The position numbers and the translations under genes were made by a program. Below the pieces are notes generated by a model. The model made no database searches. It was given only the letters and a program-made list of their open reading frames with translations, and had not been told where the DNA came from. 64,000 nt of DNA. It comes from Litchfieldia stipae (GTDB taxonomy: Bacteria > Bacillota > Bacilli > Bacillales > Bacillaceae_L). Position 1 is the first letter of the stretch. The number at the start of each line of letters is the position of its first letter. Where the stretch lies: positions 62,001-126,000 of the forward strand of contig NZ_JACYHA010000003.1 of assembly GCF_014837155.1 (NCBI RefSeq). Direction: 5' to 3'. Shown one piece after another: positions 58,753 through 64,000 of the stretch.

Positions 58753-60785
58753 TCAATATTCACCACCCCGATACTTTGAATCTCTACATTTGCTTCGAGC
58801 TCATTATATGAAAGCACAGGTACTTGAGGAAAATATCGATCAATTAACTGTCTAAGATACATTCTTACAGCAGGTGAACATAACAGGATCGGTGCTTGCT
58901 CTTGAAGTGATAATTCTTCAAGCTGTCTTGCGATTGCTTCTATTATATTTTGAGACATTACAGGATCCAATGATAAATAATTTCCATGCTCTGTTTGTTG
59001 AACTCCATCGGCAATTGCTTTTTCAATTTTCCCAGAAACTGTTACTACTTTCATGATATCGCCTTGATTCACATAACTATTTGTTATCTGTCTTGCAAGT
59101 GCTTGTCTTACATATTCAGTAAGTAGGTCAGTATCCGTAGACATCTTTCCAAAATCAGCTAATGTTTCAAATATGATTGGAAGATTTCTGATTGATACTT
59201 TTTCTTTAAGCAGCTTTGCCAACACACTTTGCACATCTCCAATTGATAATGGCGTTGGAGTTACCTCTTCAACTAAAATTGGATGAGATTCTTTCAAATG
59301 GTCAATGAGTTGCTTTGTTTCTTGACGACCAATTAATTCATGTGCATTTGATTTAATGACTTCTGTAATATGTGTTGATACAACTGATGGTGGATCAACA
59401 ACTGTATATCCAAACATTTCTGCGCGATCCTTCATTTCTTCAGAAATCCATTTTGCTGGTAAGCCAAAAGATGGCTCAATTGTATCAATTCCTTCTATTG
59501 AATCATCCTCAATTCCAGGACTCATCGCTAAGTAATGATCTAACAAAAGCTCTCCCCTAGCAAATTCATTTCCTTTTATTTTTAAAATGTATTCATTCGG
59601 CTGAAGCTGGATATTATCTCTAATTCGTACAACTGGAATAACAAGTCCTAATTCGATCGCTAATTGACGTCTAATCATGACAATCCGATCTAATAAATCT
59701 CCACCTTGATTAGTATCCGCTAATGGTATAAGACCGTAGCCAAACTCAAATTCAATTGGATCTACATTAAGTAAGTTAACAACACTCTCTGGACTCTTCA
59801 TTTCATCAGCATCAATTTCTTCTTCAACTTCTTGTGGCAATTGCTCTTCTTCATTCGCAGATTTACTTATTTTGTATCCTCCAAATGCTAGAAGTACAGC
59901 GATTGGAATAGTTAATACAGGGCCAATCGGAGTAAATAGACCTAATAAGAAGATTGTACCGGCTGTTACATATAACATCTTTGGATATGCAAATAATTGT
60001 GATGTGATATCAGAGCTTAAATTCCCTTTAGACGCTGCTCTTGTTACTACTATTCCCGTAGCTGTTGAAATTAATAGTGCAGGGATTTGACTGACGATCC
60101 CATCTCCAACAGTCAGCATTGTGAATTTTTGTATAGCTTCTGCAAAGCTGAGACCCATTTGTGTCATCCCAATAATAAATCCAAATAGGAGATTTATTAA
60201 TACCATAATTATCCCAGCTATGGCATCTCCTTTTACAAATTTACTTGCTCCATCCATTGCCCCATAGAAATCAGCTTCTGATGAAATTTTTTCTCGTCTT
60301 TCTCTTGCATCCTTCTCCGAAATGAGACCAGCATTTAAGTCCGCATCAATCGCCATTTGCTTACCAGGCATCGCATCTAATGTGAAGCGTGCAGCTACTT
60401 CTGAAACACGTTCTGAACCCTTTGTAATAACTACGAATTGGATAACAACTAATATTAGAAAGACAACAAACCCAACTAATACATTGCCACCCACAACAAA
60501 GGTACCAAATGTTGCAACAACTTCCCCAGCTTCTCCTTTACTCAGAATCGACCTTGTTGTTGATACATTTAGCCCTAAACGAAATAATGTTAATAATAAA
60601 AGTAAAGATGGAAAGATTGAAAATTGAAGGGGTTCTTGCATATTCATTGACGTAAGAAGAACTAACAAAGCAAGAGAAATATTAATAATAATAAATACAC
60701 TTAGCATCCATGAGGGAAATGGGATAATAAGCATAGCTACTATTAATATTACGCTGAGTAGTACTGATAAATCTCTTGCTGACAT
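58749..60785 (-). CDS. flhA: Flagellar export gate protein FlhA
   Basis: A 678-residue component of the type III export gate forming a nonameric ring. About eight membrane helices lie in residues 10-310, with the FHIPEP-type signature between helices (LQFSIFPSLLLLLTLFRLGL, LNVSTTRSILSKGEAGEVV). A long cytoplasmic domain (about 340-678) binds export chaperones. It is intact. It ends with a TGA overlapping the flhF start. Confidence 0.98.
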   Translation of the reverse strand: MSARDLSVLLSVILIVAMLIIPFPSWMLSVFIIINISLALLVLLTSMNMQEPLQFSIFPSLLLLLTLFRLGLNVSTTRSILSKGEAGEVVATFGTFVVGGNVLVGFVVFLILVVIQFVVITKGSERVSEVAARFTLDAMPGKQMAIDADLNAGLISEKDARERREKISSEADFYGAMDGASKFVKGDAIAGIIMVLINLLFGFIIGMTQMGLSFAEAIQKFTMLTVGDGIVSQIPALLISTATGIVVTRAASKGNLSSDITSQLFAYPKMLYVTAGTIFLLGLFTPIGPVLTIPIAVLLAFGGYKISKSANEEEQLPQEVEEEIDADEMKSPESVVNLLNVDPIEFEFGYGLIPLADTNQGGDLLDRIVMIRRQLAIELGLVIPVVRIRDNIQLQPNEYILKIKGNEFARGELLLDHYLAMSPGIEDDSIEGIDTIEPSFGLPAKWISEEMKDRAEMFGYTVVDPPSVVSTHITEVIKSNAHELIGRQETKQLIDHLKESHPILVEEVTPTPLSIGDVQSVLAKLLKEKVSIRNLPIIFETLADFGKMSTDTDLLTEYVRQALARQITNSYVNQGDIMKVVTVSGKIEKAIADGVQQTEHGNYLSLDPVMSQNIIEAIARQLEELSLQEQAPILLCSPAVRMYLRQLIDRYFPQVPVLSYNELEANVEIQSIGVVNIE

Positions 60786-60819
60786 TTGATTCTCTCCTTA
60801 GTGTTTACATTTATGAGGA

Positions 60820-61902
60820 TTATATCTTTTGTTTTAACCTATAGACATAGGCTAGTATTTCGGCGATAGCTTTAAAGAATTCTTCTGGTACAATATCACC
60901 AATTTCAGTTTGACTGTATAGAGCTCTAGCCAATGGAACGTTTTCTACCGTAACTATATCATGTTCTTTCGCTAGTTCTTTAATTTTTTGTGCCATAAAA
61001 TCAACACCTTTTGCCACTACATAAGGTGCATCAGCTTTATTTTCATCGTATTTAATGGCAACTGCATAGTGAGTAGGGTTTGTAATGATAACATCCGCAT
61101 TAGGTACATCCTGCATCATACGTTGCATGGCCATTTCACGTTGCCTTTGCTTAATTTTCGATTTAATTAGAGGATCACCCTCTGTTTTTTTATACTCATC
61201 TTTAATATCTTGCTTTGACATACGAATGTTTTTCTCAAAATCATATCGTTGATACAAATAATCTAATACAGATAAAAACAATAAGGCTGCAGCTGAAAAC
61301 AGACCCATTTGCACTGTAACTGAAGCGATTGTTTGTAAAGAATGACCAATTCCAACTTGTGAAAGCCTTAAAATATCATTAAGATTGTACCAAATGACTG
61401 CAAAGGCAATCGTTCCAATAAAGCCAATCTTAAGAATCGATTTAAGCATTTCAACAATTGCTCTTATCGAATAAATCCGTTTAAATCCTTGAATTGGGTC
61501 TAGCTTGTTTAATTTCATTTGGATCGATTCAGGTGCAAATAAAAAACCAACCTGCATTAGGTTTGCAGCAACACCTGCGACTAAAGCGATACCCATAACG
61601 GGGCCAAGAATGATAGCTGCCTCAAGGCTAACCTCTAAAAAGATTTGTTCGATTCTTTTTTCAGTCAAATCCAACAGCATATATTCCTGAAAAGAATGCT
61701 TAAAAAGTAAGAGCATTTTATCCCTCATAAATCCGCCTACAAATAAAAGAAGAAGAAACACTACTAGAATTAAGATTGCCGTATTTACATCCGCACTCTT
61801 CGCTACTTGACCTTTTTTTCTGGAATCCTGGCGTTTTTTGGGTGTTGCTTTTTCAGTCTTTTCACCAGCAAAGTACTGTAAGTCTAATCTGACAAGAAAC
61901 AT
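60820..61902 (-). CDS. flhB: Flagellar export switch protein FlhB
   Basis: Switches export from rod/hook to filament substrates by autocleavage. It has 360 residues, with four membrane helices in about 35-220. The self-cleavage site NPTH is intact in DVIITNPTHYAVAIKY. The N-terminus is basic (KTEKATPKKRQDSRKKGQV). It follows fliR by 3 bases. Confidence 0.98.
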   Translation of the reverse strand: MFLVRLDLQYFAGEKTEKATPKKRQDSRKKGQVAKSADVNTAILILVVFLLLLFVGGFMRDKMLLLFKHSFQEYMLLDLTEKRIEQIFLEVSLEAAIILGPVMGIALVAGVAANLMQVGFLFAPESIQMKLNKLDPIQGFKRIYSIRAIVEMLKSILKIGFIGTIAFAVIWYNLNDILRLSQVGIGHSLQTIASVTVQMGLFSAAALLFLSVLDYLYQRYDFEKNIRMSKQDIKDEYKKTEGDPLIKSKIKQRQREMAMQRMMQDVPNADVIITNPTHYAVAIKYDENKADAPYVVAKGVDFMAQKIKELAKEHDIVTVENVPLARALYSQTEIGDIVPEEFFKAIAEILAYVYRLKQKI

Positions 61903-61905
61903 GAA

Positions 61906-62682
61906 TTAACGTCCCCCTAAATACCCCATTAATGTTCGCATTGTATAAATCATTGTCTCAAATAAGTCTTGGACAACCATAAACATGGCTGAGAGAACCA
62001 GTATGAGAACAATGAAGCTCACTGCTATTTTTAATGGTAAACCGACCACAAACACATTTAATTGCGGCACCGTTCTAGCAACAATTCCAAGTGCAACATC
62101 CACTAGAAATAGCGCTCCAACAACAGGAATGGCCATTTGAAAGGCAATAACAAACACCTTATTGAATGTTGCTACAATATATTCGACAACACCTTCGTCA
62201 CCTAACGGAAGCGATACTTGATCTATGGGTATAAATTGATAACTATAGAATATCCCATCTAAAAGTAAATGGTGGCCATTTAAACTAAGTAATAATAACA
62301 ATGCGAATGTATATAAGAATTGACCGACCAATGGTGACTGTGCACCCGTTTGTGGGTCGATGACATTGGCAATCGCAAAACCCATTTGAAAGTCGATAAA
62401 AGCTCCAGCAATCTGAATGACAGCTAAGATCATATAGGCAACCAAACCAATTAATAATCCAACTAACGCTTCTTTAATAATCAGCATATAAAAGAACCCA
62501 TCTATACTTATTGCTGCAGGACTCATTGTAAAAAACATAATCCACGAGAGAAAAAAAGCTAGTCCTAAACGATGTTGAATAGGGATTGTCCGATATGAAA
62601 ATAATGGCAGGGTTGCAAAAAAGCTAGATACACGCACGAGCATTAGTAGAAATGCAGGGAAATTAACAAATAATTCTCCCAT
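61906..62682 (-). CDS. fliR: Flagellar export gate protein FliR
   Basis: A 258-residue polytopic protein of the FliP5-Q4-R1 export gate, with about six hydrophobic helices and the segment MGFAIANVIDPQTGAQSPLVGQFL. The start is 4 bases after the fliQ stop, so translational coupling to fliQ is expected; the premature stop in fliQ could reduce its translation. Confidence 0.96.
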   Translation of the reverse strand: MGELFVNFPAFLLMLVRVSSFFATLPLFSYRTIPIQHRLGLAFFLSWIMFFTMSPAAISIDGFFYMLIIKEALVGLLIGLVAYMILAVIQIAGAFIDFQMGFAIANVIDPQTGAQSPLVGQFLYTFALLLLLSLNGHHLLLDGIFYSYQFIPIDQVSLPLGDEGVVEYIVATFNKVFVIAFQMAIPVVGALFLVDVALGIVARTVPQLNVFVVGLPLKIAVSFIVLILVLSAMFMVVQDLFETMIYTMRTLMGYLGGR

Positions 62683-62686
62683 TTAC

Positions 62687-62956
62687 CTATCCTACAAATC
62701 GGGTTAGATTACTAAAAATATCATGAGTATATGACAGCATACTTGATAGCATCCATGGTCCAAAGAAGATTAGTCCTTATAAGACGGCAACAATTTTTGG
62801 CACAAATGCTAATGTTTGCTCTTGTATTTGTGTTGTTGCTTGAAAGATACTAACAAGCAAACCAACAGCAAGCGCTAATAAAAGCAACGGACCACAAATG
62901 ATAAGGATGGTATAAACTCCTTTTTCTGCTAATGAAACAACAAATTCTGAACCCAC
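62687..62956 (-). pseudogene. fliQ: fliQ with in-frame stop codon (flagellar export gate)
   Basis: FliQ is an 89-residue two-helix subunit of the FliPQR export gate. The reading frame from GTG 62954-62956 encodes GSEFVVSLAEKGVYTILIIC and continues to FVPKIVAVL. It is then interrupted by TAA at 62777-62779 (codon 60). It resumes in the same frame with GLIFFGPWMLSSMLSYTHDIF, then SNLTRFVG, to TAG at 62687-62689. The full frame is exactly 89 codons, the family length, with no frameshift. The stop removes nearly all of the second membrane helix. A single-base change (for example TTA or TCA to TAA) explains it. Confidence 0.92.
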
Positions 62957-62974
62957 CAAATCCCCTCATTTCTT

Positions 62975-63640
62975 TTAAAAGCTCTGTAACAATGATTTAA
63001 CAATTAAATACCAACCATCTACTAAAACAAATAATAAAATTTTAAACGGAAGTGAAATCATAACCGGTGGTAACATCATCATTCCCATTGACATAAGGAC
63101 ACTAGCAACAATCATATCAATGACTAGAAATGGAATAAAAATCATAAAGCCAATTTGAAATGCTGTCTTAAGCTCACTTATGGCAAACGCTGGCACTAGA
63201 GCTGTTAATGGTATTTCTTCAATTGATTGTGGTGCTTCACTTCCCGTGTAACTTAAAAACAGTGCTAAATCTTTCTGTCTCGTGTGTTTGCTCATAAATT
63301 CTTTAAAAGGAATAGCTGCCCTTTCGTATGCCTCTTCCAAATTGATTTCGTCATTAAACAATGGTGTTAACGCGACATCGTTTACCTCTGATAACACTGG
63401 TGTCATAATAAAAAACGTCAAAAATAGTGCAAGTCCCACTAAAACCTGATTGGGTGGCATTTGTTGTGTTGCTAGTGAAGTTCTTACAAACGACAACACA
63501 ATGATGATCCGAGTAAAGCTAGTCATTAATATTAAAATACTTGGTGCAATTGATAAAACAGTTAGCAAAAGGAGCATTTTAACAGATGTCGCTACATTTT
63601 CCGGGGCACTATTATTATAGAACTCCATAAATTCGTTCAT
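62975..63640 (-). CDS. fliP: Flagellar export gate protein FliP
   Basis: A pentameric export gate subunit of 221 residues. About four membrane helices, with the conserved LMTSFTRIIIVLSFVRTSLA near residue 40 and the C-terminal LMSMGMMMLPPVMISLPFKI. It is intact, with no deletion relative to B. subtilis as I remember it. SwrB, also in this window, acts on FliP in B. subtilis. It overlaps the end of fliO. Confidence 0.98.
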   Translation of the reverse strand: MNEFMEFYNNSAPENVATSVKMLLLLTVLSIAPSILILMTSFTRIIIVLSFVRTSLATQQMPPNQVLVGLALFLTFFIMTPVLSEVNDVALTPLFNDEINLEEAYERAAIPFKEFMSKHTRQKDLALFLSYTGSEAPQSIEEIPLTALVPAFAISELKTAFQIGFMIFIPFLVIDMIVASVLMSMGMMMLPPVMISLPFKILLFVLVDGWYLIVKSLLQSF

Positions 63641-64000
63641 TCTTTTTTAGTCCCCTTCTTTTCAAACTGCTGCATGATCTTTTTACGATTATCTGAAAGG
63701 TCTGAAAGCTGCTCTTTCAACAACGTGATAAATTGATCATTGCCTTTGTTTTCATGTTCGCTCGTCTGCTTTCCTGTTAATTTCTTAAGTATATTGATTG
63801 GTTGGACGATTTGATCTTGATTGTTAAATTCATCCACGATCTCATTTACTTCATCCTCATTATTGATTTCCTTTAATAAAGTAATTGACTCACCAACACC
63901 TAAAACCAGAATTTCGTTACCAACCTTCACCAGTTGTAAGGAGCGATTAGTTCCAAGACTTGTACCACCTAGATTCTCCATAAACCTTTGCTGACTAAAT
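63637..64000 (-). CDS. fliZ: Flagellar biosynthesis protein FliO/FliZ, C-terminal part (cut by window edge)
   Basis: The frame is open to the window end. About 121 codons are visible, beginning before a segment FSQQRFMENLGGTSLGTNRS and containing LQLVKVGNEILVLGVGESI, typical of the FliO beta domain. A charged C-terminal tail follows (LLKEQLSDLSDNRKKIMQQF, EKKGTKKE). The N-terminal membrane helix lies outside. FliO/FliZ assists assembly of the FliP ring. The stop overlaps the fliP start. Confidence 0.9.
   Translation of the reverse strand, partial: FSQQRFMENLGGTSLGTNRSLQLVKVGNEILVLGVGESITLLKEINNEDEVNEIVDEFNNQDQIVQPINILKKLTGKQTSEHENKGNDQFITLLKEQLSDLSDNRKKIMQQFEKKGTKKE

Overview
The window is a 64 kb stretch of core chromosome from an AT-rich, endospore-forming, flagellated member of the Bacillaceae (Bacillus in the broad sense). 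The assignment rests on gene content and order. It carries dipicolinate synthase (dpaA/dpaB), a SpoIIIE/FtsK translocase, the Gram-positive replicase PolC, and the rimP-nusA-ylxR-ylxQ-infB, pyrH-frr-uppS-cdsA-dxr-rseP and flh/che/sigD blocks in the order known from Bacillus subtilis. Every gene I accept (62, two cut by the window edges) lies on the minus strand. Transcription therefore runs from high to low coordinates, and all of it is co-directional.

Layout from high to low coordinate, which is the order of transcription. (1) 64000-50207 is the distal part of the fla/che operon: fliO(fliZ), fliP, fliQ, fliR, flhB, flhA, flhF, flhG, cheB, cheA, cheW, cheC, cheD, sigD, a small unnamed gene and swrB. 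(2) 50052-42616 holds translation, nucleotide and envelope genes: rpsB, tsf, pyrH, frr, uppS, cdsA, dxr, rseP. (3) 42435-38122 is polC. (4) 37775-30331 is the translation-factor operon rimP-nusA-ylxR-ylxQ-infB-ylxP-rbfA-truB-ribF-rpsO. (5) 30142-19992 holds pnp, ylxY, mlpA, ymxH, dpaA, dpaB, asd, dapG and dapA: RNA decay, sporulation-linked genes and the aspartate-to-dipicolinate branch. (6) 19871-16419 is tepA, ylzJ, ftsK/spoIIIE. (7) 16199-10372 is a GntR regulator followed by a four-gene nucleoside ABC importer, nupN-O-P-Q. (8) 9959-3678 is the ymfF-ymfH-ymfI-ymfJ-ymfK-rodZ-pgsA cluster. (9) 3660-1 is cinA, recA and the 5' part of rny.

The region is mostly conserved housekeeping DNA. I found no CRISPR array, prophage, insertion sequence, tRNA or rRNA, and I do not see a clearly new multi-gene system. 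The departures from expectation are specific. fliQ carries an in-frame TAA at codon 60 of 89, inside an otherwise intact export-gate operon. Two genes usual in these blocks are missing: proS between rseP and polC, and rnjB between dapA and tepA. A palindromic element of about 110 bp occurs twice, at 10184-10293 and 27824-27934. A perfect 17-bp inverted repeat separates nupN from nupO. The M16 peptidase pair YmfH/YmfF has its active-site elements split between the two proteins. YlxY looks like a deacetylase missing its first catalytic motif. A small, apparently conserved protein of unknown function sits between sigD and swrB.

Start codons were chosen by Shine-Dalgarno spacing and by remembered lengths of homologues. 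Several genes are better started internally than at the longest open frame, including likely TTG starts for pgsA, rodZ, mlpA and rseP. Comparisons with B. subtilis are from memory, not from alignments run here.
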